Positions 8,024 through 15,809 of a DNA stretch of 64,000 nucleotides are shown piece by piece. Location of the stretch: assembly GCA_023229465.1 (NCBI GenBank), contig JALNZE010000016.1, forward strand, positions 13,419 to 77,418, read 5' to 3'. The number at the start of each line of letters is the position of its first letter. Position 1 is the stretch's first letter. A program made the translations under genes and the position numbers. The notes below the pieces were generated by a model. The model did no database searches, was not told the DNA's origin, and worked only from the letters and a program-made list of their open reading frames with translations. This DNA comes from Chitinophagaceae bacterium. Lineage in GTDB: Bacteria > Bacteroidota > Bacteroidia > Chitinophagales > Chitinophagaceae.

Positions 8024-10042
8024 TTATCTGCTTATCATACTTTTAGGGTTACCGGTCTTCTTTTGATCCATTAAATGCTTTTTAAGATCGGGATGGCTAT
8101 GGATTTTTTCCATTTCCGTTTCTATCATTTCTTTCACATCTTTTTTAATGCGGTAATAATTATCCATCACTTCCTCTTGTGTAATGGTTCTGATCACCGG
8201 CAGTTCTTTATAATTTTTCTCTTCCTCTGCTAATGCTTCATGGTCATTGATGATTGCCGCATGAAAAGCTTTGAGTTTAATTTTTGCCTGCGGATCATCC
8301 GCTACCGCCCCAACAAATTCACCGGAACTAAGGTTGGCAATCTTTGCAGGCGGGATAGCGACTTCCAGCTGGGTGGAATGGCTGACGGAAGTATCATTGG
8401 AATTGATGGAAACAGATTCCCGATCCTGCATGATTTTGCCAATACGTTCAGATAATTGCTTTGCAGTGTCACCAATCACCTGGCCTGAGATAATATTGCC
8501 GGCCACATTCATAATCACGTCTGCCTGTTCTTTACCATAATCTTTGCGTAGCTGGCTAAAATCCTGGATACCGAGCGTAGTAGCTACTTTGTTGCCCCTG
8601 GCTGTTGCAATCAGGGTATCAATGTTATTGACAAAGACAGTGGGGAATTCATCAAAAACAAGACTGGATTTGAGTTGACCTTTGCGGTTAACCAGTTTCA
8701 GCATCCTTTCAATATAAAGTGATAATACTGCACCATATATCTGTTGCTTACTTGGATTATTACCAACACAAACAATCTTCGGATGTGAAGGATTATTGAC
8801 ATCAAGCGTAAAATCGTTACCGCTTAGTACATAATAGAGTGAGGGCGAAGAAAGCCTTGCCAGCCCGATTTTTGCGCTTGCAATCTGCCCTTCAAGTTGT
8901 TCCATTGCCTTATGTATATAGGCTGAAACAAATGGATTGATCAATACTTCGATTTCGGTTTCCAAACTTAACACCGGGAAGAGTTTATCATATTCTACCT
9001 GCGCCAGTTCAATGGCATGTGGCAATGTACAATACTTGCCTTGCTTGTATTTTTTCAGATACCAAAAAATGGCTGTGGTAAAATTGATGGGTGATTCCAC
9101 AAAAAAATCGCCCCCCTTCTTAATCCATTCCCGGTTTAGTGCCAGCATGATAGTTCGGCTGGATTCGGTGGCATCTGTAATATCCAGCAAACTATCCGGG
9201 TACAGCACATTGCAGCGATGCGTCCGGCTGAGATCATCAAAATTGATAAAATACATTTTCGGCGGCACTGTATAGTTTGTATGCTGTTCCAGCAAATGAT
9301 TGTAAGCAATGCGCGACAGGTCAGGGAATTTAAAATCATAGATAAAAAAGCTGAATCCTTTTTTAATGTGCTGGGTGATCACATGGCGGATAACGAAATA
9401 AGATTTACCGCTACCCGGTGTTCCCATCACAAGCAAGGCACGAAATGGGTTAATGATATTTATCCATGATTTTTTGATTTTACCTTTTAAAGAATACTGC
9501 GCCGGTAGATTAATAGAATATTCATTCGTGAGCAATCTTTCTTCCTGCGGGAAGGTCTCATTGAGATCGTTGAAAATATCCTTGTTTAGGGTCAGGTATA
9601 ATAACCTGGATAATCTGGAACCGCCCGCCAGTATTGACAGATAGCCGGTTACTGTGACAGATATATATAATTGTGTAAGTGTGGTTTGCTTTATGTTTAA
9701 TTGAAGGAACAAGGAAGAAATGAAATACAATAACAAACCAATGATGATGTAATAGAGAATAGGTTTAAGCGTTAATTTCTCATCTTTCTTTCCTTTTATG
9801 CCCAACAGTGAAACGGCCAACAAAAGCAGTGCTGCAAGTTTAGGTTTGTTAATGCCTTGCAGAAACGTCATATTGTTTGACAGGTTGAAAATGATCTTAT
9901 CAACGATGGCTGCGGTTAAATGATAAGTATTGAATGTTTCATAACAGGCACAATAGAAATGCACCAGCAATACTAAGACGCTGCCAAAACGCAGTAAGTC
10001 GAAGATGCGGCGTAATGCTTCGTGATTTTCACCTGTTTGCAT
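8024..10042 (-). CDS. VirD4/TraG-type conjugal coupling protein (YWFCY type)
   Basis: The 672-residue protein has an N-terminal membrane region with several hydrophobic segments between residues 18 and 150, including HFYCACYE, which resembles the YWFCY motif of Bacteroidota coupling proteins. The motor domain has Walker A GTPGSGKS at 207-214 and a Walker B-like LVFDEFP before a TraG-type C-terminal region. It is an inner-membrane ATPase that hands the relaxase-DNA complex to a type IV secretion channel. It begins two bases after the relaxase stop, forming a mobA-relaxase-coupling protein operon. Having its own coupling protein means the element needs only a mating channel from a helper. Confidence 0.92.
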   Translation of the reverse strand: MQTGENHEALRRIFDLLRFGSVLVLLVHFYCACYETFNTYHLTAAIVDKIIFNLSNNMTFLQGINKPKLAALLLLAVSLLGIKGKKDEKLTLKPILYYIIIGLLLYFISSLFLQLNIKQTTLTQLYISVTVTGYLSILAGGSRLSRLLYLTLNKDIFNDLNETFPQEERLLTNEYSINLPAQYSLKGKIKKSWINIINPFRALLVMGTPGSGKSYFVIRHVITQHIKKGFSFFIYDFKFPDLSRIAYNHLLEQHTNYTVPPKMYFINFDDLSRTHRCNVLYPDSLLDITDATESSRTIMLALNREWIKKGGDFFVESPINFTTAIFWYLKKYKQGKYCTLPHAIELAQVEYDKLFPVLSLETEIEVLINPFVSAYIHKAMEQLEGQIASAKIGLARLSSPSLYYVLSGNDFTLDVNNPSHPKIVCVGNNPSKQQIYGAVLSLYIERMLKLVNRKGQLKSSLVFDEFPTVFVNNIDTLIATARGNKVATTLGIQDFSQLRKDYGKEQADVIMNVAGNIISGQVIGDTAKQLSERIGKIMQDRESVSINSNDTSVSHSTQLEVAIPPAKIANLSSGEFVGAVADDPQAKIKLKAFHAAIINDHEALAEEEKNYKELPVIRTITQEEVMDNYYRIKKDVKEMIETEMEKIHSHPDLKKHLMDQKKTGNPKSMISR

Positions 10043-10044
10043 AA

Positions 10045-11178
10045 TCAGCGTTTTTTCTTTCTTTTCTTTTTGAAAAATTCAGGTGACAGGTCGGGGCCGC
10101 CATATTCCGGTTCCAGCAGTTTAGTTAAAATTGAGAGATTTAGCCCGCCTGGATACAATTCTGCATATTGTCTTGCTTCCAGGCTTTCCAACAGTTTTGG
10201 TGAAATGCCCAATTCCTCTACGCTACTCACCGTTTTATTGCGGTGATCGATGAATACCCATGTTTTGTTTCTATCATAAGCCAGATGAATCTTTTTGACC
10301 TCCAAAAGATTCATTAACTCTTTTTTATTTTTTGATCTGGTAAGTGCGAATTGAACGGCGCTGGCCGTATATTTCAGAGTTGCTATTTTTTTGATCTGAT
10401 TGGCTGCAAATTTTTGTTCGATTCTTTTTAGTGTGGGACTGGTATAAATGGAACTGGCCTTGATGGGAACGCCAACTTTCTCACCCTTTGCATTCATCAA
10501 GGAATATTGCAGTCCACCATATTTTTGCATTCTTGTACCCGGTTTCCCTGCATCAGCTATTACATTAAACTGTTGCAGGATCAAATTGTATTCTTCCAAA
10601 CTGGTGAACTTATAAGTATCTGCCACAGTGCGCACAATTTGTGAAATTGACTGCTTGGTTTCTGCTTTACCATATTGTACAGCTTTGAGGTCAATTTCTT
10701 TCAAACCTTCGCTTTGCTTTCTTCCTTCGGCTTTGATAAGCTGAAATGTTTCTTCAATGGATTTTCGCGCCGGTTCTGATTTTCGTTGCACAAGGTTGTG
10801 CAGGTTCATCGATCTGCCATTTGGTTTTATGGGTGTAGTTACAATATGTAAGTGCGGATGGTCCGTATCATCGTGGCGGTAAACTAAATAGGGTTGTTTT
10901 TCAAAACCGATCTGTTGCATATAATCCAGTACAATAGCCTGCATTTTCTCAGTATCCAGTTTTTCGCCTGGAGAAAAATTTAAAGAGATATGCACGGTAT
11001 TATAACCGCTTCTGGTACAGTTATCATTCAAAACCGTAAAGCGCCTGAGTTTTTGCGAAAAGGATAAATCTGTGGCCTCGCAGCCAAAACGGGCAGCCAG
11101 GATCAGTTCCGCATTTCCGGCCCTGACCTTGGCTTCGTTGTAACTTAAAGCACCACGGATATTTTTACCGTTTTTCAT
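10045..11178 (-). CDS. Relaxase/mobilization nuclease (MobB-like)
   Basis: Taking the ATG at 11178 gives 377 residues and a 4-base ATGA overlap with the mobA stop; a start four codons upstream is also open. The relaxase metal site is H102, D104 and H107-P-H109-L-H111, the HxDxxHPHxH pattern of MOB-family relaxases. The expected catalytic tyrosine lies in the N-terminal 60 residues, where Tyr13 and Tyr59 are candidates. The protein nicks oriT and stays bound to the 5' end for transfer. The C-terminus is very basic (KKKRKKKR), consistent with DNA binding. Confidence 0.92.
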   Translation of the reverse strand: MKNGKNIRGALSYNEAKVRAGNAELILAARFGCEATDLSFSQKLRRFTVLNDNCTRSGYNTVHISLNFSPGEKLDTEKMQAIVLDYMQQIGFEKQPYLVYRHDDTDHPHLHIVTTPIKPNGRSMNLHNLVQRKSEPARKSIEETFQLIKAEGRKQSEGLKEIDLKAVQYGKAETKQSISQIVRTVADTYKFTSLEEYNLILQQFNVIADAGKPGTRMQKYGGLQYSLMNAKGEKVGVPIKASSIYTSPTLKRIEQKFAANQIKKIATLKYTASAVQFALTRSKNKKELMNLLEVKKIHLAYDRNKTWVFIDHRNKTVSSVEELGISPKLLESLEARQYAELYPGGLNLSILTKLLEPEYGGPDLSPEFFKKKRKKKR

Positions 11179-11579
11179 TCGGACAACCATTTTTGCGCGA
11201 GTTGTTCCACTGTCGCTAAGAGCCTTTCAATATTGGCTTCTAAGCGTAAATATTTTTCATAACCCATTTTTGCATAAAACATTTTCACTTTTAATTCCGG
11301 GTGGGTATTAAACAGTTTAGCCATCTGGTTAATATTTACACCGATGGCCCTGATCTCTGCCCGGTTAGCCGCGAGTTCTTCCATCACCATATCCAGCGAC
11401 TCATCATGCCTGAACACTTTAATCGGTTTATCATGTAAAATCTTTCGCACCAGGCTGCTGACCGTTTCGCCTTTTGACTGTGTAGCTAATTTTTCAAGTT
11501 CCCCATACTTGGCTTGGCTAATGCGTGTCATCACAGGTTTTGATAAACCCTGCTCTCCTTTCGTCTGTCCTCTGCGCAT
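11175..11579 (-). CDS. MobA-like relaxosome accessory protein (MobC/ribbon-helix-helix type)
   Basis: The 134-residue basic protein has an N-terminal ribbon-helix-helix-like segment (residues 14-45) and a helical C-terminal half containing the INQMAKLFN stretch typical of plasmid mobilisation relaxosome proteins. It would bind oriT and help the relaxase open the DNA. It is the first gene of the mob operon, and the possible oriT lies immediately upstream. The ATGA overlap with the relaxase supports coupled translation. Confidence 0.87.
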   Translation of the reverse strand: MRRGQTKGEQGLSKPVMTRISQAKYGELEKLATQSKGETVSSLVRKILHDKPIKVFRHDESLDMVMEELAANRAEIRAIGVNINQMAKLFNTHPELKVKMFYAKMGYEKYLRLEANIERLLATVEQLAQKWLSE

Positions 11580-11580
11580 A

Positions 11581-11661
11581 GCTTTTACATTTTGGCGAAC
11601 GTCAAAATTCCGGTGTTGATTACAACACTATATCTTGCTTTGTGCGGGCAACCGGCACAAT
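11581..11661. other. Candidate origin of transfer (three consecutive inverted repeats)
   Basis: Just upstream of mobA are three hairpins in 80 bases. ATTTTGGCG/CGTCAAAAT is at 11589-11608 (one G-T pair). GTGTTG/CAACAC with a 4-base loop is at 11613-11628. TTGTGCGGG/CCGGCACAA with a 3-base loop and one mismatch is at 11640-11660. Clustered inverted repeats directly in front of relaxosome genes are where oriT is usually found. The nic site cannot be read from sequence alone. Confidence 0.45.
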
Positions 11662-11683
11662 CAAAAAAACGCCGAGGTTGGGA

Positions 11684-11890
11684 TTACTTCGTATTTACCG
11701 GCAACTGCAAGAGTTTGTTCGGTGAGATGGTTTCTACTTTGACGGCACTTAAAATTTTACTGTTGTCATTTAATAAGGAGCCGAAGAGTTTTTTTAGGAG
11801 TTCCGTTTCCTCCACATTAAGCGGTCGGCTCTTGTTCGTCTTTACATCATAGAGTGACCAATTATCCGAAAAGCGGCAGATATAAAACAT
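11684..11890 (-). CDS. Small hypothetical protein of the element
   Basis: A 68-residue protein starting MFYICRFSDNWSLYD with no recognised domain. It has a short predicted strand region, then a helix (about 29-48), and ends in basic residues. It lies between the mob operon and two other small minus-strand genes, 14 bases after the next upstream ORF, so it is plausibly co-transcribed. It could be a small regulatory protein, but nothing in the sequence decides this. Confidence 0.5.
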   Translation of the reverse strand: MFYICRFSDNWSLYDVKTNKSRPLNVEETELLKKLFGSLLNDNSKILSAVKVETISPNKLLQLPVNTK

Positions 11891-11904
11891 AGTTTACGAT
11901 TTTA

Positions 11905-12147
11905 TCAGTGAATGTTTTTATTGAAAAGCCAGGGCTGCGTTTTGATAGCTGAGAATATCCAGCCATGTGCGGCATTTTTCCATCTTTTGATCATTTCCCC
12001 TTTTTTCGTGCGCCATTGTCTTAATTGGTAGCATTGGAAAAAATGCTCCGCTTCCTTGTCATTCATCCCTTTTTGTGAAAAATACATTTTCACCTGGTCA
12101 AGACTTGGTGGCCACATGGTATCGGTAAAAAATTGTTGTTTTGCCAT
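11905..12147 (-). CDS. Small protein resembling the C-terminal region of replication/primosome proteins
   Basis: The 80-residue protein has the pattern PPSLDQVKMYF...A..F...Y......K....I..WKNAAHGW, which resembles the C-terminal segment of phage and element replication proteins that pair with helicase loaders. I recognise the pattern, not a named family. It stands alone rather than fused to a winged helix, so it might be a replication accessory or a small regulator of the element. It is 21 bases downstream of the HTH gene on the same strand. Confidence 0.6.
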   Translation of the reverse strand: MAKQQFFTDTMWPPSLDQVKMYFSQKGMNDKEAEHFFQCYQLRQWRTKKGEMIKRWKNAAHGWIFSAIKTQPWLFNKNIH

Positions 12148-12168
12148 TTCTTCCAGTTTTTAGGTCTC

Positions 12169-12498
12169 TCATTTGATTTTCAAATTGCCATGTTTTTTGG
12201 ATTGCAATAGTTTTTCGATGTCCCCCGGATCGTAATAATAAATACCGCCAAGCGGGCTATACGGCAGCGTTCCGTTGTTCCGCCAGGTAAGCAGGGTGTT
12301 GGAAGAGATACCGAGGAATTCTTCAACTTCATAAGACTTTAACCATTTTTTCACCGGCTGGTTTGCTGCTGCATCCAACAGCCGTTTAAAGCTGACCAGC
12401 AATTCCGTTTTAAAATCGCGTAAATCTTCGAGTGTCACCAATTGGTGTAAGAGCAACTGTTTATTACCTACTGTTTGCAATTCATGCACTTTGCTCAT
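12169..12498 (-). CDS. Excisionase-like helix-turn-helix protein
   Basis: The 109-residue protein carries a MerR/excisionase-type winged helix in its C-terminal half: KSYEVEEFLGISSNTLLTWR is the helix-turn-helix and the following GGIYYYDPGDIEKLL the wing and dimer helix. The N-terminal half is a helical extension. Such proteins in Bacteroidota elements bind att or promoter DNA and assist excision or control transfer genes. Its place between the integrase block and the mob operon fits either role. Confidence 0.85.
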   Translation of the reverse strand: MSKVHELQTVGNKQLLLHQLVTLEDLRDFKTELLVSFKRLLDAAANQPVKKWLKSYEVEEFLGISSNTLLTWRNNGTLPYSPLGGIYYYDPGDIEKLLQSKKHGNLKIK

Positions 12499-12603
12499 TG
12501 TTACCTTGGCTTTACAATAACGAATTTAGGATGGTGGAAACGGGGTGTTTCCAAGCGGAGGTCATAGTGAGGGAAGAAATATCAATAAGAACCGAAAAAG
12601 AAA

Positions 12604-13341
12604 CTAAATTTTTTCAAAATCGTCTATGTTCTTTTCAATTTGAGAACATAATTTAATAACATCAATGGCATATGCAGAAATATCAGATGCGCTTATAATT
12701 TGTGTCACACCCCTTCCATGTGCATAGCTACCTCGATATTCAGCTAGTTTTTGAAGAGAATTCAAAAAAAGAGAATTTGGTATATCAATTCCAACCGGCA
12801 CGAGCAAACGCAACAAATATTTCAAAGAAGCACCATGATTAGATTCAATATGACCTCTGAAAAATTCTCGCGTTTCTTTTAATATTTCCTTTGTATATGA
12901 ATTTGTTTTTTTCGTCAGAGTTGCTAATTCATTCATAGTTGGAGAAATGCCTGCTTTATATATTTGAGTGACATCCTCTAATTTATTTTTAAATTTTTTC
13001 ATTGTTTCTGAATTATCAGAAAAAATGCTAAAACTTGATGCTAATACTAAAGTTTCAATCAATTGAATAATTCCCAAATTTATCTTATCCAGTTCAGCGG
13101 CATTTATTGGAATTTTAGTGATGACAATTTTTGATTTATATTTCAAATAAGCCTTTTCCAATGTGTATTTGCATAATTTTTCTACAAATTCTTCAACTGC
13201 TGCATGAGCCAATACACAAAATGCTTTTACGCAATCTTCTTCTTCCGTGGTTGGAATTAGGGTTGGGGATTTTACATGGGTTTCCAATAAAGACTGGTAA
13301 AGTCGATAGAAATAATTTTTTAATAATGATGCTTCAGTCAC
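12604..13341 (-). CDS. HEPN-domain putative ribonuclease partner of DUF262
   Basis: The 245-residue, mostly helical protein carries the HEPN catalytic motif R203-x4-H208 (RGSYAH) near its C-terminus. Its N-terminal helix (CVKAFCVLAHAAVEEFVEKL) is like those of the RiboL-PSP/MAE_28990 HEPN group. HEPN proteins of this kind are metal-independent RNases used in toxin and abortive-infection systems. The start is a GTG whose G is shared with the TAG stop of the DUF262 gene (TAGTG), giving tight coupling. The RNA target is unknown. The low G+C relative to the mob genes suggests it arrived as a cargo module. Confidence 0.82.
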   Translation of the reverse strand: MTEASLLKNYFYRLYQSLLETHVKSPTLIPTTEEEDCVKAFCVLAHAAVEEFVEKLCKYTLEKAYLKYKSKIVITKIPINAAELDKINLGIIQLIETLVLASSFSIFSDNSETMKKFKNKLEDVTQIYKAGISPTMNELATLTKKTNSYTKEILKETREFFRGHIESNHGASLKYLLRLLVPVGIDIPNSLFLNSLQKLAEYRGSYAHGRGVTQIISASDISAYAIDVIKLCSQIEKNIDDFEKI

Positions 13342-14504
13342 TACTCCGGTACAATAATTTGAGGAAATTGTTTATCAAAAGAAATATTAACAGCTTGTCT
13401 AAATAGTTCAAAGCGAGTAAAAAAGTTCTTTTTGGTATTCGTTGCGGATGTTAGAGATTTTCTGAAATCTGAATTATTTTCAGACAATTTGTTAAACTCA
13501 GCTACAAATAAACCTCGGTTCTCATCTGTAAGATCAACAACATTTAATTGTGAAAAAAAATAAACTTCAACATCAAGCAAATTTCTAATAAATCTATTTT
13601 CACTATAATATTTTCCAATATTATCAATTCCAATAATTGTTGAAAGTAGCTTAATACCAGAATTAAATTGAGAAAAGAGTGACTCTACAGTTGCTTGTTG
13701 ATTATTCCAATCTTTATTTAAAGAAACCATGGTATCATCTAAGAATTTTTTCAGATTCCCGGCATAATCGTTAAGCCCTAATCTGTTTGAGATATATTTC
13801 AAAACTATTTCTGCGTCTATCAACCTTTTATCAGGTTGAGTAAGGCCTAATACTTGGTGGAGGGGACCAATTGTTTCTGTACATTCCATGAGAAAATCAG
13901 AAAAGCCACCTTTTCTCAATGATTGGCGTAGCTCTTGCATTGATAAAGGAACTGCACCGGAATTTAATCTATAAAAAATTTCATACAGAATATCATCGGA
14001 AGATTGATTAAATACAACAGTACATCTTATGTCGGAGTTTTGAAAAGAACGATATTCATCTTTATTAACTTCCTGTGACAGAAGTTCAATTGTGAAATTA
14101 TTCAGCTTTGGTTTTAGCTTTAGATCTTTTAAAACAGGTTTATCCCAGTAACCAAATTTTTCATTATTTATAAAACCAGCAATTGTTAATAATCTTTGTT
14201 TCCCATCTAATACAACAAATTTGTTTTTTTCAGTATGGCTTTCAGCCAAAACAACTTCTGGAACAGGTAATTTAAGAATTAATGATTCTATCAATCTACT
14301 TCTCTTTTCATCATTCCAAGCATTTCTCCTTTGAAATTTCGGATTTAAGTCGATGTTTCCTTGAATTATTTGGTTATATATTGTTTCAACCGTCCAATCT
14401 CTAGAGTAGGTTTTTATATTTTCCGAAAGAACTATTGAAATATCATCAACTATTTCCTGGTTTGAGTCAAGAATAATCGCGTCTAAATTCGGTTGATCTG
14501 ACAT
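13341..14504 (-). CDS. DUF262 (GmrS/ParB-like NTPase) defence protein
   Basis: In the 387-residue protein, residues 40-115 hold the DUF262 core: NPKFQRRNAWNDEKRSRLIES followed by V-L-D100-G-K-Q-R104, the ParB/Srx-like nucleotide site. There is no HNH or DUF1524 nuclease domain at the C-terminus, unlike GmrSD, so the nuclease activity would come from the HEPN protein next door. DUF262 proteins are thought to sense or hydrolyse NTPs and gate a partner nuclease. The two genes share a base at the junction and form a two-gene system. Confidence 0.87.
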   Translation of the reverse strand: MSDQPNLDAIILDSNQEIVDDISIVLSENIKTYSRDWTVETIYNQIIQGNIDLNPKFQRRNAWNDEKRSRLIESLILKLPVPEVVLAESHTEKNKFVVLDGKQRLLTIAGFINNEKFGYWDKPVLKDLKLKPKLNNFTIELLSQEVNKDEYRSFQNSDIRCTVVFNQSSDDILYEIFYRLNSGAVPLSMQELRQSLRKGGFSDFLMECTETIGPLHQVLGLTQPDKRLIDAEIVLKYISNRLGLNDYAGNLKKFLDDTMVSLNKDWNNQQATVESLFSQFNSGIKLLSTIIGIDNIGKYYSENRFIRNLLDVEVYFFSQLNVVDLTDENRGLFVAEFNKLSENNSDFRKSLTSATNTKKNFFTRFELFRQAVNISFDKQFPQIIVPE

Positions 14505-14598
14505 ATAAAAATAAGTTTTATGTAAATCTATTGTTTTTAAATGAAAAATTCATCTACTGATAGTCCAATAAATATTTAGGTACCCACAGGAAATTTGA

Positions 14599-15084
14599 TC
14601 ACAAATCATTACCTATTTTCTTGTATTTCAACATTTTAGAAGATTTTCTTCCTTTCTCTTCAACAACTGACAAAACGAGAGCTTTAGTAATTAAATTTAT
14701 TGGTTGTGAAATATATTTGAAATAATCCAACATCATGATCTTGCACTGTCCCTGTTGTTCCATCACATAACCGATGTCAAAACAGAAATAATAATCGTAC
14801 CCGTCCATGGTCTTGTGTTCCGTAGCGTACTTAAAATTAAACCCGCTTTCAATCAAATCTTGTTTGCTGGTAATATGGTATTTGCTTTTGGCCATAAAAT
14901 CGGTAAGAATCCTGCGGTTCTTTTTCAGGATATTGATAACAGGCAGAATGAGATCATTTTCTATTTTCAACTGGCGGTTATTATTGGCACTTTTACAGAA
15001 AACATTGCAGAATTTCTGGTCTGCGCGTCCTTTTAGTTCTTTGCCGCATTCGAGGCATATGTCTTTAGTTGGTCTTGCTTGCAT
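14599..15084 (-). CDS. Zinc-ribbon hypothetical protein of genomic islands
   Basis: The 161-residue protein begins with a treble-clef-like zinc site: CLECGKEL then FCNVFCK (cysteines near residues 10, 13, 26 and 30). The rest is helical with a basic tail and no catalytic motif. Proteins of this type recur in Bacteroidota islands near integrases. A DNA- or RNA-binding role is inferred from the zinc ribbon only. It lies 53 bases downstream of the ORF6N gene on the same strand. Confidence 0.72.
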   Translation of the reverse strand: MQARPTKDICLECGKELKGRADQKFCNVFCKSANNNRQLKIENDLILPVINILKKNRRILTDFMAKSKYHITSKQDLIESGFNFKYATEHKTMDGYDYYFCFDIGYVMEQQGQCKIMMLDYFKYISQPINLITKALVLSVVEEKGRKSSKMLKYKKIGNDL

Positions 15085-15137
15085 ATTTAAGTATTTATCG
15101 TTTAATTGGAAAGGTTCAAACTAAGTGTGTCATTTCC

Positions 15138-15683
15138 TTAATCTTTAGCATTGAAACCTATCGCGCGGCGTGGTGGGTTTGGTGGATTCAATAACTGATT
15201 AAGGCATTCAAAAATCTGTTGGAACCGTTCATCATGTTCCTGCAACGTTCCACGCTGTTCCCTGTCGTTGCGTTGTAGTTCTTCAAGTTTCATCAAGATG
15301 TCTTTATGTGTCTGGAGCATTTCACGCATACGGGTAAAAATGCGTATTATCTGAATGTTTACATTGATTGCAATCTCACTATTCAAAACACTGGAAAGCA
15401 TAGCCACACCCTGTTCAGTAAAGGCCATCGGAAAGTAACGTGTACCTCCCCAACTTGAGGTCACAAATTGTGACCTCAAGTTTTCAAATTCTTCTTCCGT
15501 TAATTTAAAGGAGAAATCTTCAGGAAATCGGTTTTTGTTCCTTTTGACTGCCTGATTGAATTTTTTCGTTTCTACTCCATATAATTCTGCCAAATCTCTA
15601 TCCAGCATTACTTTTTGACCTCGAACCAAGTAAATCTTTGTAAGTATAATATCATCCGTAATGATTATTTTATTCGATTGCAT
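15138..15683 (-). CDS. ORF6N-domain DNA-binding protein
   Basis: The 181-residue protein has an ORF6N domain over residues 10-120 (IYLVRGQKVMLDRDLAELYGV, then MAFTEQGVAMLSSVLNS) and a coiled-coil C-terminus (about 110-165). ORF6N proteins are related to phage antirepressors and KilA-N proteins and bind DNA. The segment NLRSQFVTSS is encoded by a 31-base DNA palindrome, and a second palindrome lies 49 bases upstream of the start. This suggests self-regulation. Alternative roles are control of integrase or excision. Confidence 0.88.
   Translation of the reverse strand: MQSNKIIITDDIILTKIYLVRGQKVMLDRDLAELYGVETKKFNQAVKRNKNRFPEDFSFKLTEEEFENLRSQFVTSSWGGTRYFPMAFTEQGVAMLSSVLNSEIAINVNIQIIRIFTRMREMLQTHKDILMKLEELQRNDREQRGTLQEHDERFQQIFECLNQLLNPPNPPRRAIGFNAKD
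15452..15482. repeat. 31-base perfect palindrome inside the ORF6N gene
   Basis: Arms of 15 bases (AACTTGAGGTCACAA and its exact complement) flank one central base. On the coding strand it reads through NLRSQFVTSS in frame. Fifteen perfect paired positions in coding sequence are very unlikely by chance. The half-site shares CTTGAGGTCAC with the repeat at 17207-17255. Confidence 0.9.
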
Positions 15684-15731
15684 ATAGTGAATATTTAAAT
15701 GTTATTAATGATTCAACCGATCTGCCCTATA

Positions 15732-15758
15732 CTTGAAGTCGCATTTTGCGACTTCAAG
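15732..15758. promoter_or_regulatory. 27-base palindrome upstream of the ORF6N gene, probable operator
   Basis: Arms CTTGAAGTCGCA and TGCGACTTCAAG flank TTT. The site is 49 bases upstream of the ORF6N start and 51 bases downstream of the integrase stop. It differs from the in-gene palindrome (CTTGAGGTCACA) at two positions of each 12-base half, so the same protein could recognise both. A partial copy (CACTTCAAG) follows at 15791-15799. Confidence 0.6.
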
Positions 15759-15809
15759 ATTTTAGAATGATGTGCTTGAGATACCAAATTGGCACTTCAA
15801 GCCAACCAT

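Noticed and set aside
15791..15805. Hairpin TTGGC/GCCAA as terminator of the integrase gene
   Set aside because: Only five base pairs and no T-run follows; more likely part of the CTTCAAG half-site near the ORF6N operator.
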